64,000 nucleotides of DNA from Phaeodactylum tricornutum CCAP 1055/1 (Eukaryota > Bacillariophyta > Bacillariophyceae > Surirellales > Neidiaceae): contig NC_011680.1 of NCBI RefSeq assembly GCF_000150955.2, positions 661,926-725,925 of the forward strand, read 5' to 3'. Under the pieces are notes generated by a model. The model made no database searches and was not told where the DNA came from. It saw only the letters and a program-made list of their open reading frames with translations. Below are positions 31,901-41,967 of this stretch, piece by piece (position 1 is the stretch's first letter; the number at the start of each line of letters is the position of its first letter). The position numbers and the translations under genes were made by a program.

Positions 31901-33930
31901 AACGACGACACAACTCTGAGCATCTGGACTGGTCCTCCTCTATTCTTCACATTCCCAGCGATAGCCAGCCCAATCTGTTTTTGCCAACGCTGAGCCCTCA
32001 AGAGAGCCAGCCATCTGAATTTTGCCTAAAATCCATACAAAATCAGGGCGAAGAAAAGGAATGGGATGCCGAAGTATGGCGAATGAAGCGAAGTCAGCAA
32101 GTCATCAACGTAGAGTGTCAAAAACTACGAAGCGGACTTTCAAAGGCACACATCCAAGGACAAGAGCGCATGCAGAATTCCGCTGACCTTGAAGGCAAAG
32201 CGTTTGAGTATAAAAGCGATCGACATTCAGTAGACAATGCGAAGATTCCCTCGAAAAGCAGGATAGAACGCGCAAGAACGTTGCTCGCTTCCAGGTCCGG
32301 CCCACATCGCTTTTCTAAGTTTGCCGCGCGAAAAGCTTCCCTTCGCTCGTCCAAGAACCAAGAAGATCATACCGCCACCAGCATTACTGACAGTGAGAAA
32401 GTGTTTGCTCGTACCAATCGCTTTGGTGTCGAAAAGCAGAAAATCGGAGCTTCAGGGGTCTCCGAGCTCGCATCGACAACCATGAGTAATGAGTTGTTCT
32501 CGTCCGATCTAAATATGTGCAATGATCCGTCAAAGAGTAGGGCCCACCTCACGAAGGTAAACTGTACCAGTAGTATCGCGGCAGCGGCAAGACAGCATGA
32601 TGATCTGGATCCCGTTCCAAAAAACGTTGAATTTTGGCGAGATGACACCAATCCTCTGCCGACCTTTATGAGTGAGGCCAATGGCTCGATGAAAGGAGAC
32701 CGTTTAGATCGTACAACCAAGAGCATCAAGTCGGGGCTTTCTGCTGAAGAAACTGAAATAAAAACATCCAGTCTCTTGGAGAGAGATCCTCAAAACATAA
32801 GCCCCTGTGACACTCGATCAACACTGACTATTCCTCTTCCAGAGGACCTGACAAAGTTCTTGAACCGCCGTGACAGCGATTGTGGATCATCCTTCACCTT
32901 TCGACTCCTTGCCGGTGACAGTAGCATGGAGTCGAGTAAAAAGTCATACTTCTCGAAGCGCATGGCTACAAGGAACGAAAATCGCTCGGTGCGGGAGAGC
33001 TATGAGAGTCTAGAACAAAGAGCCAAGAGGTTGCATGCTATTCTCTCTCGCGGAAAACGACTCCTACGTTCCAAAATGAACAATTCGCCTACCACTGTAG
33101 AAGACGAACACAAGTTGATCAACTCGCCGGCGGAAGAGAAGTTTGATCAACATTTTGAGGTACCCGTTCGAAACGAACGCTTCAATGACTTTGGGTCTAA
33201 CAGTGAAGACGAGGGTGGCAAAGCTTTACAAAGCCTTCCCTCGAAACTCTTTGTGGACATTCGGTCGGTAACAGTGCCCTGTAAAGCGGAAACAAGCAGA
33301 AGCCAGCATTCGAACCCCTGCAGACTTTCGCTAAGAAAGAAGGCCAAGGGGCCTCGAGAGTCTGATCGCTGTATCGTCAATATTAACCCCACATCCCCAG
33401 ATATTGTGACCACCCTTCCTTTCACTGTACGCACAACATTACCGTCCCAAACGTACGAACATATAAGGCCACCAACGTCTCCTCGAACAAAACTACTTTC
33501 GAGGGCGCGCCATAGCATATTGAAAGCTAGAGGATCCACGAAGTATTCTCCCATGCTTCCTTCAACACCTCCAACGCCACGCGACGATGTCAATCACCAC
33601 GTTGACTCAAACGCGTATGAGAATTTGGTGCGAGCTATTCAGTTGCGTAAAACGGCACTGGGGACTAACGAAAAGCCTGACAATGCCGTTGTGAAATACC
33701 CCTCGTCGCCCCAAGGAAAGACAGATTTATCGAACTCAATTAGCAAATCCACAGATTTCATAAAGGTTGTTCCAAAGCGGCGTTTGCACAAAAGTTCATC
33801 CAGGTCTTTGGCGCAGGGTTTGCCTCACCAAGCCAAAGAACTGTACAAGTTTGCCCATCGGGGAAGTCTTCTCGGAGAGGCGATGGCCAAAACCATAGAT
33901 AACAATTCCTCTCACACGGCTACAGAGTAG
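25942..33930 (+). CDS. Giant intronless protein of unknown function (2662 residues)
   Basis: A single frame of almost 8 kb starts at an ATG (MLGDVDRVLQDF). The product is rich in Ser, Thr, Asp, Glu, Lys and Arg and has few hydrophobic stretches, so it is probably largely disordered, with no membrane segment or signal peptide. A charged helical region, likely coiled coil, lies at about residues 155-200 (KAEISRRQKTNVARQR, KKQKAYLELESFLSKLEHG). A 31-residue motif occurs twice, near residues 1567 and 1640 (ISPTLVEDFERAEKLLNDTI; ISPSLVQEFEKAQNLLDATI). Many SP/TP sites and basic patches (RRRSPSPRSR) suggest a phosphorylated scaffold or nuclear protein, but this is inference. The absence of stops over 2662 codons argues strongly that it is translated. 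Confidence 0.75.
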   Translation: MLGDVDRVLQDFLRGGSPLRGHSPRSHVDPPTSSGLQYPNSNATTTPLIVVPSITPVREVYIPRPSNSGTDDETLLTKRGTVGLSNLLSLDAENCLIESGALVYDVIAEGLDPVSRQGDRQSGNSLTSTHNYTTDASTRSQQPQTSATVAAVDVSELYCRQKAEISRRQKTNVARQRVQEKKQKAYLELESFLSKLEHGRPMKGISTDREDDSTIAPRENLRNDASVTDDQVFQRVRQVLSSAEMSSRFNSLEPTFSSLSPLSRERMHRAALEKLLNDEEDSIAEPSRRNCKFLTETLPCVLPLPPRSRLRPSMPRATSPRLIRQDPPSIRAGSTLKPVVTPSIQPLPSPKIAIQVNSVLEDESTLTTGEDCSTRCEEKSHSQRRRSPSPRSRDARFRKMQAAKLGRVPRPRPEDTLLTSSRPCRLRPNTGRRSTRQNGGATLTSNRTSTGLGQYFSRAGHQSKRQQPGEAPNSTFQLQMMQAVKVSPTGLVKQSVCCNSQSTTAQESPKASSDCISVEEHKSLEVETVSSDTQEFSIQSCISIEQEMFKGTVEIQDRKCIAGSSFATTSRTINNKTHEKEVVLASKERSRLPLTIDTNEEVCRPIVLAKSAYEMPTPAKSFVIVNSTDVYGTPPAACVMRSSGDENDFEARGDSVGSCNHTNQLLSRKKRTQLESVTLATGNSSNTASEQHKCGDLLATLEKDADRLPIQSGSLPVTAMANPILSDCTIRAKNPNNVQLAKAFLPVASATISWPTKSGASPRQKDDTFETVLPQNSRTSVASFHPYETDDLFYLLDSATSQTSQTFAKESKAIGKVFAGRLRGKCIWQRKDAFFESPSRPATAESEDSAWNGCEPSGSKATVSTATSYCVPPWEAKVSEEQIADQALVGHVLSNTATNVALSGQASSNGESESVSVSASDPDTSTLQADCATINLQDVTDKLFTSDTKSVEMIEIDSADERICFRQLSGVIFENNFGSSTINHQLPWWRRAAWNGVRPQLQKDLNIVSAGLSGMGTLEGTHGSDPEVIVIDDPSLQSSVGLVEENWTFGPSANDATFVSGTSAIVSEPATMCNFPVLEIESSRDREDKSLQEREIAGMAHNEVIQSPELETHPSVTPENTPKSYSAVFSGFNAPPRAVPVRATPPTNVLKRMRGRGRCEGSLKALFGHSQAVRDDRSQSSSVWNSYGENFRFPGSDGSYSSDGVPCNMDDSLSPVYCHSNNEVLVCESEGTSVVQRSISSTDYDQFVVDMRKRQTSPSKPSILDTISRRADENLSIDESRRFSKENNRLARERRPRTITGDLSSLTKGERSADAACFTSEEEAQLTAGSSKSETIALSCNSVNQRSQGRAVAMKSKMSVDFESAPATQRLSRDARVPEVSRIVKNGDADEISILAFNYMEQKLEDTIVDKTAKLCEQPGALFYRPTINIFGAYDYLNESPVEPTIKSGSYERNEKISDISGANCVKGGSEATNESRSNIASLTPKAQVRSDERTITNDPAQALSVGDNSPVECVEVPEALQQGQAGVAPGVSSQHREKGNEAPDERLSSKAADYRRKSASDVDKITTISPTLVEDFERAEKLLNDTIRSFDYRDEKATICHPSRIAKNDSRASFLEGSSEVKKPLRANALQDEQSREVDVKEIIAISPSLVQEFEKAQNLLDATILSFGFSENQTKDLQLSKKWKHIDRKKRLNQKAKCPAKAASTGQCLSKEKESATLKSNTRAGITQIHKKPSFKTSKASQFGGLPPLGPRSNRHQPSLMVAAISSETPVIPQTKNTDCNLDSDEVENSDVTVLHSPQCEVIEACLDETERDPGKTGEEIEIIFVEDSFMSTDSFSYGELKGIVFDWIRKYPDPPQKDTICQDATKERRRNNPQRLFRNYHLCNDTSAASSRYASESKLKQEVISVVSFEDDFRETARRWYDASRVFRLSNKSNWTQNNDAKIGQMANIIRRPSNSKVYISQETCSAADPPGRTVEDFIERIDQRRHNSEHLDWSSSILHIPSDSQPNLFLPTLSPQESQPSEFCLKSIQNQGEEKEWDAEVWRMKRSQQVINVECQKLRSGLSKAHIQGQERMQNSADLEGKAFEYKSDRHSVDNAKIPSKSRIERARTLLASRSGPHRFSKFAARKASLRSSKNQEDHTATSITDSEKVFARTNRFGVEKQKIGASGVSELASTTMSNELFSSDLNMCNDPSKSRAHLTKVNCTSSIAAAARQHDDLDPVPKNVEFWRDDTNPLPTFMSEANGSMKGDRLDRTTKSIKSGLSAEETEIKTSSLLERDPQNISPCDTRSTLTIPLPEDLTKFLNRRDSDCGSSFTFRLLAGDSSMESSKKSYFSKRMATRNENRSVRESYESLEQRAKRLHAILSRGKRLLRSKMNNSPTTVEDEHKLINSPAEEKFDQHFEVPVRNERFNDFGSNSEDEGGKALQSLPSKLFVDIRSVTVPCKAETSRSQHSNPCRLSLRKKAKGPRESDRCIVNINPTSPDIVTTLPFTVRTTLPSQTYEHIRPPTSPRTKLLSRARHSILKARGSTKYSPMLPSTPPTPRDDVNHHVDSNAYENLVRAIQLRKTALGTNEKPDNAVVKYPSSPQGKTDLSNSISKSTDFIKVVPKRRLHKSSSRSLAQGLPHQAKELYKFAHRGSLLGEAMAKTIDNNSSHTATE

Positions 33931-34562
33931 ACCTCACAATCATGAGTAGTACTGTTTTAAGACCTAACGTTAGCTAATAGTCAGTGCTAGGAACTGCATG
34001 TCATCGGAACATTCGCGGCACGCTTTTGCGAGAGCGCTTATACTATACATTTCGGAAAGCTTTTGATAAGTTTGGGACTTGTTTTCTATGCAAAAACCGT
34101 TACAATGAGTTGCATCAATTGCTGTGTATAGTTATTCTCACGAACATCTATCACTCTGTCCAGAAATTATGAATTGCATGAACTCCAAATGTTTGTTTTT
34201 GTCGCCGAGGCGGTGGAAGTTGGGCCGAATCGGCGTGTTTTCACACTCAGAGCCAAGCCAATACAGGAGGTTTAAAAGAATAATGTCGTGAAGACGTGTT
34301 TGGTCATCGACAAGTATCCTTGCCTACGGAAATATAGATAACAAAAACGGAGATACAAAAACGTGACTATGCCTTACTATGGTAAAAGTCTTCCTGTGAC
34401 ATGCTACCTAGTCCAGCCATTTTATCGCCGATCTGCCGGAGCCGATCGCCAGTCGAAAATGCGTCTTGACGGTGAACCAGAAGAGCAAAAAATCGCTGGT
34501 TCATTCTTTCTGGCTACTCATAGACAAACAGCCGTTTCGTAAAGTTTTTCTGGCGCACCGCC
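33931..34562. other. Spacer between the two giant genes
   Basis: About 630 bp, AT-rich, probably holding the 3' end of the first giant gene and the promoter of the second. No RNA gene or element was recognised. Confidence 0.5.
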
Positions 34563-37500
34563 ATGTCAAAGTCAGACCATTCACGCAATTATGGGCCAGA
34601 GATGGCACAGAGTCCCGGAACCTCTACTCTATTTTCAATTTCAGCCGACGAGCATTCGTTGATGAATAGAAAGAAATGTGCACGTCGCATTTCGCATCGA
34701 ACAATATGGCAAGGGATCGAACGCCTTGCCGACAGAATGGCCGATCAGTATCTTCCGGAGGAGCTCCGTGGCACGTTCTCGATTGAGGAAGAGTCCGTTT
34801 TCGAATCTGAGTCACCTCTGTTCTCAGAAGAATTCAGCAATGAAACGGAAAGCAATTCAGACACAGATGGCGCCCCGTACTTCGAGGACACGTCACAGGC
34901 TTTCGAAAGCCCGAGAAGCCGAGATCATCACATCAGGACTCGCTCTATTCTATTTGTCGAGCCCATTAAGAGAGAATCTCGTCAAGAGCGACAGCCAAAT
35001 GAAGCAAGCGAAGAAATCTGTTTAGTTTTTCAGAAAAGTTTGGAATTCAAGGCAACACATAGCGTACAGAGCGCAACTAGTCTTGGAGTGGAAAATGGAT
35101 GCCGCTCGAATGAGTTTGGTCCAGAGGTGTGTGACTCGGTCTCGAGAAGCTCAGGCGTTATCTCAAAGTGCTCGCCACCTTTCTTAAAAGACGAAGGTGC
35201 AAAAGTGCCTAGCTTCAAATTCAATTCTGTCCCGCCAGAAGCCCGACGATTTTTTAAAACATGGAGACAGGGAGCATCATCGAAGGTTCCAACACCTATG
35301 CTGTCCACAAAAACTAATTCCGAATTTCCCGCTTTACCGGCGATCAGCCCGCGAAAGCGAACATCATCGGGGATGTTCAATGTCATTCAAAACAAAGAGA
35401 CACTTTCTCAGAGAGATTCAATTATCAAGACGTCGAGACTTGAGCTTGCCAAGAAAAGTAGCCACGTTGCAGCCGATAATTCGAGGGAAGACATTCTGCC
35501 GCTAAGTCTATCAGATGAAGAAAATGAGATTATTTTTCACTTTTCCTCGACTAGTTCTTTGCTCGAAAATTCAAGTGTTCGGGAGAAAGTAGATGCTCTA
35601 GAACAAGAACTTAATCCATTTGAAACGAGCGATGAAAAGCATCCAACTGCCGCTTTGAAATATACGATTCCCTACGACAAAGACGGAAATGTGGAAGTTG
35701 TTCCCGCTCTGATCTCATCTCCCAGGTCGTTTACTCAACGACGGCGTTTGTTCAGTAAATTGAGAGAAGGACGACAGCGAACCTTCCTATGGGAAAAGAA
35801 GTTCGCTGATCTGAAACTCAAAGTGAAAGCAGATGATCAAAGTCTGCTTTGCGAAATAAATCGGCAAGAAAACAATAAAATCCTTGGAAAAAAGCAGATG
35901 GGCCGTAAGCAATCTATTGAACTCATGTCTCCTTCACGCACAGCAGCACCCCAGTCAACAAGAGCTACTCCACCACTTGAATTGGTTGATAAGGCTATCC
36001 GCTCCTCACAGGAAGAACGACCTTGCTCAAAACCAGCAAGTCCTTTGGATTCCGGCTCCGTGGCTTCGAAACTAACAACGAAGCATTCCAATGCACTTGG
36101 AAGGTGTTACAAAGAGGTGGGTGCGCAAGCGTACGTGGAAGACAGTACGCAGTCCTGGGAAATTGCGCGCAAGTCGTCAAAAGAAAGACATTCCACAATT
36201 CTAGCTAGCGAGAAGGACTTTGAAGTTAACGTTTTTCTCTCTGACGCTACCGGGACGTTAAAGGATGTGCGAGCTTCCGAAGAAATCATGATCGACAGAG
36301 CGACGCAATCAATAGAGGTAGATGGTGGTAGCCTAGCATACAGCCTAGTTCCATATGGGGACGAAATACGTCAACCCATCGTTACTAGTTCGCTCAGCCC
36401 AATGAAACTCGCATTACAAGTGCCCTTTCATGTGCAGCGAACACAAACTCACAGTACCGGAGAAGTGGAGGTCGAGTGCCAAAGTACAACAAAAAGCAGT
36501 TCAGTTACACAAGAGACTGCCAGGGTAAAGAGAAAGAAACGCAAGGAATCACCGCACGGACAAATGGTTGGCTTCAAGCCAAGAAATGACTTTCCTTTGA
36601 GAAAATCATCCAAAATAGTAGAGCCAAACATTAACGAACCAGAGGACCTGGTCATGATTGGCACTGACTGTCATGGATCCTGCAAAAAACCAGTGAGGTC
36701 TATGGTACACTCGTTGAAGAAAAGTTCACAAAGATGTAAGGATCATCGCATGACGTGCGCCGCGACCAAGCGAAGAGGTTTGGATGCAAAGTGCGATCGG
36801 ATACCGACAGAGCCAGAAAGTTCACCTTATCAAATCAGATCCAATCGATTATCCACGTCAAAATTGAAATCCTCTCGAGCAAGTTTGACTCCTGTGGAGA
36901 AAAAATTAGTGGGACCTCATGACACGTCGTCTCTAATCGATCTTCCGCCAAAAGCTGCCCCTCCCCGGGAGGGAGCAGAAAATTATCTTTCAAAATTGAA
37001 GACGGTGACTGAGACGAGCATGCGAATGAGCCCCCACCGTTCTTACGGAACACAGGTTTACCCAGAACACAGTAACACATCTGGCTCTGTTGAAGAAATT
37101 TACGAAGAGGCGTCCAGAAAAGATGACAAAGTACATCACATTGACACTCAACCTGTCAATTCCGGGCAGAAGAAAGCTAAGACGAGAGCAGACTTTCATT
37201 TTTCGCTTCGACGAATCCGTGCTTTGTCGCGTTTACATAAGGTTTCCGTAGGTATGACGTCGAAGAAGAGTGGGTCAAGCATTATTTCACTAAGCACTGA
37301 AAGCATTCCTTTTGAAGACTGTATTTACGCCCACAAGATCCTTTCCCCTATTCGATTATCCGAGAAGGAACATGTTGAGCCTATTCTTCATGAAAAACGT
37401 GACACCTATCGAAACGCAAACATGCTTCTTTCGGATGATGGTTCCAACAGAGACATTCTGCAGTGTACGAAACATATATCTCTGGAAAGAAAACTGGATT

Positions 37501-39137
37501 GCGACAAGAAGCAAATATTGCAGCGGTCTCCGAATATAGGCGGATTGGTCAAGGTTCAGTCGCTTTGCATCGACTGTGTATCCCCGAACGGCGGAGTGGA
37601 GGTGCCTCGACTCGAATTCGAGAAACAAATCGCTAGAGGATGGACGCGATGGTCAGGGAGAAAATTTGCTGTCTTCCCACCCAAAATAAGCGCAAGAGCA
37701 CGGACGGAGACGGTCAGGATACATGATCGGAATATTGGAAGTCTCTATGACAAGCCTGTTAATTCCAATATACAAGCTATATTTGTCGAAACGGAAGAAC
37801 ATCAAGCCTTAAAAAGCTCGACTACCGCTCTTAATGCTAGGTGTCAACATGGATTGTCACCCACCAAGCCGAACTCTATGCATCTATTCCATGAGGGGGA
37901 TTTAGGTACAGATGAAAAAGGAGAGATTGAGTTGAAACGATGTCTTCAACAAAAACCGGACTTACAAGCGATCGATACAACGCTCATTCCGCAAATACCA
38001 CTTCTGAGACCATCAGGGAATGGGCTTCCAAGCCTTCCTGGCACAGTCTCGACCTGTTTCGACGAAAAAGTGGCCATCGCCGCCGCAAAAAGCAATACAG
38101 AGCATTCCGTTGAGTTTACTACACAAAGACGCGGCTTGGATTTACAGGAGAAGGACGCAAAACAGACAAACCCCCTATTGATATTGTCTGGAAATAAATT
38201 CTCCGCCGACAACAAAGTTTGCACGATCCCAAACATGAAACAACCAGCTACAGTTCAAACCATAAAAAAGATTGAAGTGGTGCTCCTTTCCAAAAGGAAG
38301 CAGGCCAAGGCGGAAAAGGATGCGGAATTTTTGTGTATCGAAAAAAATTGGTCTCCTCAGGTATCGACAGACCAGTCTTCGTCTATCAATCTGCCTTCCT
38401 TCGAAAAAGTAAATGAATCTCAGAATCTGGAATCGTTTGACGTGAGAAGAAGCGCCGGTTCTACGGGAGGTTTGGCACGGATTGAAAACCAGCGTATTAG
38501 GAAGGAGTCGACCATCCAGCAACGGAACGCCTTGAACCTCTCTCAGGAGAACAGAGAACATGAACAGCTTGATGTGGTGGATCGAGATGACAAGCAGCGT
38601 ACGCGACGCATATCAAACGAACAGGTAAAGTCGAAGTACTCGCATCGAGCTCGAATGTTAGAGTCGAGCTCTGCGTGCCAACAGAATTCGAAACCGTTAC
38701 CTTTCCGAGTGAACGCAGGGACACGAGAGCGTTCACATTCGGTGACCAAGACCATGAAATCTGACCAATCACAGAGTGCTGGACGTTCTCGAGAAGAACG
38801 CATAAATGAAGTCGAGAAGAAATTGGCGCGTCGGCGAGCCGCAGATATCAAAATTTTGACGGCAATAAAAAATCGGAAGGAACGAGCGGATCGCAGAAGA
38901 GTGTGTGATCGAGGAGTAAAGTATGACAACCCTATGCATTCTTCAGTCCTGCTACAGTCTGTTGAAGGTCTTTTGCGTCGGCGAAGCCAATACCTGCAAG
39001 AGGATAGGAATAAGGGCGAAGAGGAAAATATCAATTTGAAAACCACCGCATTGACTTGCGTGTTTTCTCGAATGCTCTCTTGCACACAAGATGAGGGGCG
39101 GGACGACGAAAACGTAGATAGTTGTAAATTTGACTGA
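34563..39137 (+). CDS. Large intronless protein of unknown function (1524 residues)
   Basis: The frame starts at an ATG (MSKSDHSRNYG) and is open for 4.6 kb. Composition is polar and charged, with many Ser residues and no membrane segment, much like its upstream neighbour. Acidic runs (SNETESNSDTDGAPYFEDT, about residues 95-115) alternate with basic ones (RRRLFSKLREGRQRTFLWEKKF, about 395-415). The C-terminal part has a strongly basic helical stretch (about 1405-1450: EERINEVEKKLARRR, AIKNRKERADRRR). Same-strand tandem position, lack of introns and similar composition suggest a shared origin with the giant gene upstream, though no clear residue-by-residue match was found by eye. No function can be assigned. 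Confidence 0.72.
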   Translation: MSKSDHSRNYGPEMAQSPGTSTLFSISADEHSLMNRKKCARRISHRTIWQGIERLADRMADQYLPEELRGTFSIEEESVFESESPLFSEEFSNETESNSDTDGAPYFEDTSQAFESPRSRDHHIRTRSILFVEPIKRESRQERQPNEASEEICLVFQKSLEFKATHSVQSATSLGVENGCRSNEFGPEVCDSVSRSSGVISKCSPPFLKDEGAKVPSFKFNSVPPEARRFFKTWRQGASSKVPTPMLSTKTNSEFPALPAISPRKRTSSGMFNVIQNKETLSQRDSIIKTSRLELAKKSSHVAADNSREDILPLSLSDEENEIIFHFSSTSSLLENSSVREKVDALEQELNPFETSDEKHPTAALKYTIPYDKDGNVEVVPALISSPRSFTQRRRLFSKLREGRQRTFLWEKKFADLKLKVKADDQSLLCEINRQENNKILGKKQMGRKQSIELMSPSRTAAPQSTRATPPLELVDKAIRSSQEERPCSKPASPLDSGSVASKLTTKHSNALGRCYKEVGAQAYVEDSTQSWEIARKSSKERHSTILASEKDFEVNVFLSDATGTLKDVRASEEIMIDRATQSIEVDGGSLAYSLVPYGDEIRQPIVTSSLSPMKLALQVPFHVQRTQTHSTGEVEVECQSTTKSSSVTQETARVKRKKRKESPHGQMVGFKPRNDFPLRKSSKIVEPNINEPEDLVMIGTDCHGSCKKPVRSMVHSLKKSSQRCKDHRMTCAATKRRGLDAKCDRIPTEPESSPYQIRSNRLSTSKLKSSRASLTPVEKKLVGPHDTSSLIDLPPKAAPPREGAENYLSKLKTVTETSMRMSPHRSYGTQVYPEHSNTSGSVEEIYEEASRKDDKVHHIDTQPVNSGQKKAKTRADFHFSLRRIRALSRLHKVSVGMTSKKSGSSIISLSTESIPFEDCIYAHKILSPIRLSEKEHVEPILHEKRDTYRNANMLLSDDGSNRDILQCTKHISLERKLDCDKKQILQRSPNIGGLVKVQSLCIDCVSPNGGVEVPRLEFEKQIARGWTRWSGRKFAVFPPKISARARTETVRIHDRNIGSLYDKPVNSNIQAIFVETEEHQALKSSTTALNARCQHGLSPTKPNSMHLFHEGDLGTDEKGEIELKRCLQQKPDLQAIDTTLIPQIPLLRPSGNGLPSLPGTVSTCFDEKVAIAAAKSNTEHSVEFTTQRRGLDLQEKDAKQTNPLLILSGNKFSADNKVCTIPNMKQPATVQTIKKIEVVLLSKRKQAKAEKDAEFLCIEKNWSPQVSTDQSSSINLPSFEKVNESQNLESFDVRRSAGSTGGLARIENQRIRKESTIQQRNALNLSQENREHEQLDVVDRDDKQRTRRISNEQVKSKYSHRARMLESSSACQQNSKPLPFRVNAGTRERSHSVTKTMKSDQSQSAGRSREERINEVEKKLARRRAADIKILTAIKNRKERADRRRVCDRGVKYDNPMHSSVLLQSVEGLLRRRSQYLQEDRNKGEEENINLKTTALTCVFSRMLSCTQDEGRDDENVDSCKFD

Positions 39138-40210
39138 TAACAAATGCTCCATGATCGAACTATAAGGGAAAAATTGCAGGGGAATGTGTAGTAAACGATT
39201 CAGTGTCAATCATCAGGATCACAATCAGCTCCTTTGACTTGGTATTCACTAGAAGGCATCAGCAGGTACGTGCTTTATCCAAAATGTGTGGAATTGCATA
39301 AAGCTAGTAGTTGAGACAGGCAGCATTCGATAGCAAGACAGAGTGAAGCTATCTATGGCGCATTGGTAGCTTATGTCGGAATGAGCACAGGGCACTGAAA
39401 GTGTCACCATGATTATTTCCATTGCGTTAGCAACAGCTTGTGACAAAGTTAAGAGTTACGATGTTTGCACGCAGCTAACTGTTTTGCGATATATTTTGAT
39501 AAATCTCAACTATAGTTTTTCGAATAAATAGATCGAAAGAAGAAACTGATTTTGGATGTAGTATAAAGGCTTGAATAACTTGATATTCAGTTTTTACAAA
39601 AGAAAATTGTAGAAAAGTAAATGAAAGATAACGCCCCGACGCTCACTTTTTCTGCGCACGATGAAATGCTCCACTATCAGTCGAAGGTCAACATACTCTG
39701 GCAGGACCGTTTTTCTTTGAAGCTGTCAAAGCGTTGGGCCAAAGCTTTCACATCGCTGGTTTTTACTTGGGTCAATTACATTTCTTCTGCCGACACTGTT
39801 CGTTATTGAACACAGCCAAATAGCGCTTCCTCTGCTTGGATTAGTGGACTCATCTTTGAATTAAATACGAGGAGAGGGTGATTCCTTTGTTCGTTATCAT
39901 CTCATAATCGTAGAGAAGTGATATTTACTACCAGTTCGATTGAGCTAATTGCAACGCGCATTGAAAATTTCAGTGTGTGCGGATACAGAAAAGGGTCAAA
40001 ATAACGCAACCACACTCATTTAAAAGCCGAGGCTACTACTATCAACGTGGTGGTAGCCGAGGGAGCTCGAACAACACCACTATTCAGCCTTTGAACCCGA
40101 ATTCAGCTATTTCTTCCTCGAAGAAGCAAGATTCACTCGGCTATAAACTGGCCAAGTGGACTAGAAAGGTTTCAGGAATCTCCTGTGGTGCTTCGTTGGC
40201 CGCTCAACCC
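39138..40210. other. Spacer and possible 5' extension or exon of the MAP kinase gene
   Basis: The frame of the kinase stays open back to 39965 without an ATG. AATTTCAG at 39966-39973 could be a splice acceptor, so an unseen first exon may lie upstream. The rest is AT-rich with no recognised element. Confidence 0.4.
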
Positions 40211-41768
40211 TCGATGGACGAAGTCCCGGAGCACCGGCAAAGCGGCGACATTGACGAACGCGCTTCCCTGCCAGTTCATTCTGCCGTGTCTACCAAGGCC
40301 CGCGTTGACAACCTTATGCAGGAGAAAGGACATCGGAAACTTCGGCCATCCTTTAAGAAGATTGACGACTACGAGCAGGATCACCATACGTTTGCGACCG
40401 CTCCAACGGCTTCGGCTACCTGCAGCTATTCCACCGATCAAGGCGATGCCAACTCGGTCGTTTCGGAGATCGGGATGGAAGTGGTTATGAATGCACACAT
40501 TGACAGTCGTGATGATATTACTTCGACGACAATGGAGGACACGGTGACCTTTGCGCAGCCCTATCGCTCGCATTCGTTCCCTGCTGGTAAACACACTTTT
40601 ACGGTAGACCAGCGTTACAGCCTCATACGAACAGTTGGCTCGGGTGCGTATGGTGTGGTAATCTCCGCCAAAGATGCCGTTACTGATGTAGACGTTGCCA
40701 TCAAAATGGTACCCAAGGCATTTTCCGACGAGATCGATGCTAAGCGGATTTTAAGAGAGATAAAACTGCTCAAGCATTTTCGACACGAAAACATTGTTCG
40801 AATTGTTGACATGATGCCACCCTCTGTTCCGTACCTGGAAGACTTTTCCAACGTTTACATTGTTGCTGATCTAATGGAAACAGACCTGCATCGGATCATA
40901 TATTCCAAACAAAAGCTTTCCATCGACCATGTACAGTATTTTATTTACCAGGTTTTACGCGGTCTCAAGTACATTCATTCTTGCAAAGTCCTACACCGCG
41001 ATCTCAAGCCATCCAACCTTTTGGTCAACTCAAACTGTGACCTTAAAATCTGCGACTTTGGACTTGCTCGCGGCATTCACGATCCAGAGGAAGGTCGGGG
41101 TGGTACAATGATGTTGACAGAATATGTCGTAACGAGATGGTACCGGGCTCCCGAGATCATGCTTGCTTGTCACGAGTACTCATACCCAATCGATGTTTGG
41201 AGCGTTGGCTGTATCTTTGCTGAGTTAATTCTTCGAAAGCCTTTCTTTCCCGGCGACGACTACATTGATCAGGTACGTTCTCAAAGTCCCAATTACCTGT
41301 CAAATGTGGTAGACGCTCGCTCTGACATTTGTTTTATCCGTTTCATGGTGCTTTATTAATGTGCAGCTGACAATCATTGCTAGAAAGCTTGGCAAACTCC
41401 CCGACTCTGATCTGGACTTCGTTACGTCGGACAAGGCCAAACGTTTTATGAGAAAGCTCCCAAGCACGACTCCAGTATCCTTGTCGGAGCAGTTCCCTGG
41501 AACGTCGCCAGAACCTTTGGATGCAATGCACAAGATGATGGATATCCACCCACGGAGACGATCAACTGTTGAGCAAGCTCTAAAGCACACTTTTTTTGAA
41601 CCGCTTCACAACCCGGAGGATGAACCTGTGTCATCGAGGCCTTTCGACTTTTCGTTTGAAAAGGAAAAGCTTCGTCGTATCCGTCTCCAAGAACTGATCT
41701 GGGAAGAGGTAGGTGACTTCCGGCCGTCTTCACTTCCGGTGGCGCCCCGCCGAAATGCAGACCCGTAA
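40211..41768 (+). CDS. MAP kinase (ERK type, TEY activation loop), two exons
   Basis: Exons 40211-41272 and 41367-41768 flank a 94-bp phase-0 intron (GTACGT...TGTGCAG). The kinase domain starts at about residue 135 with [18 protein letters not shown] (Gly loop) and VAIKMV (Lys). It continues with [18 protein letters not shown], the dual phosphorylation site TEY (residues 303-305), VTRWYRAPE and the CMGC layout [13 protein letters not shown]. After the intron, [16 protein letters not shown] and the subdomain XI region follow ([19 protein letters not shown]). The 135-residue N-terminal extension is Ser/His-rich and unrelated to the catalytic domain. The start is uncertain, as the frame is open further upstream. 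MAP kinases act in the cytosol and nucleus below MAPK kinases; the specific pathway here is unknown. Confidence 0.88.
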
Positions 41769-41967
41769 GAAGTGTATCCCTACGGAGCCAAACCAAGCGG
41801 CTGACACACACAAGGTGGCAGCCACGACCTGAGGAGTCCAGTAATGACCATCACTTTGCCTAGCGCCTATACATATGCTTCACAATCACTACTTTACGCT
41901 TCGTTGTAGTCGGTGTTGTCGGGAGTATTTGTTTCTGTGAGAGTCTGCTGGCTCGAGTGTCTTCGCG

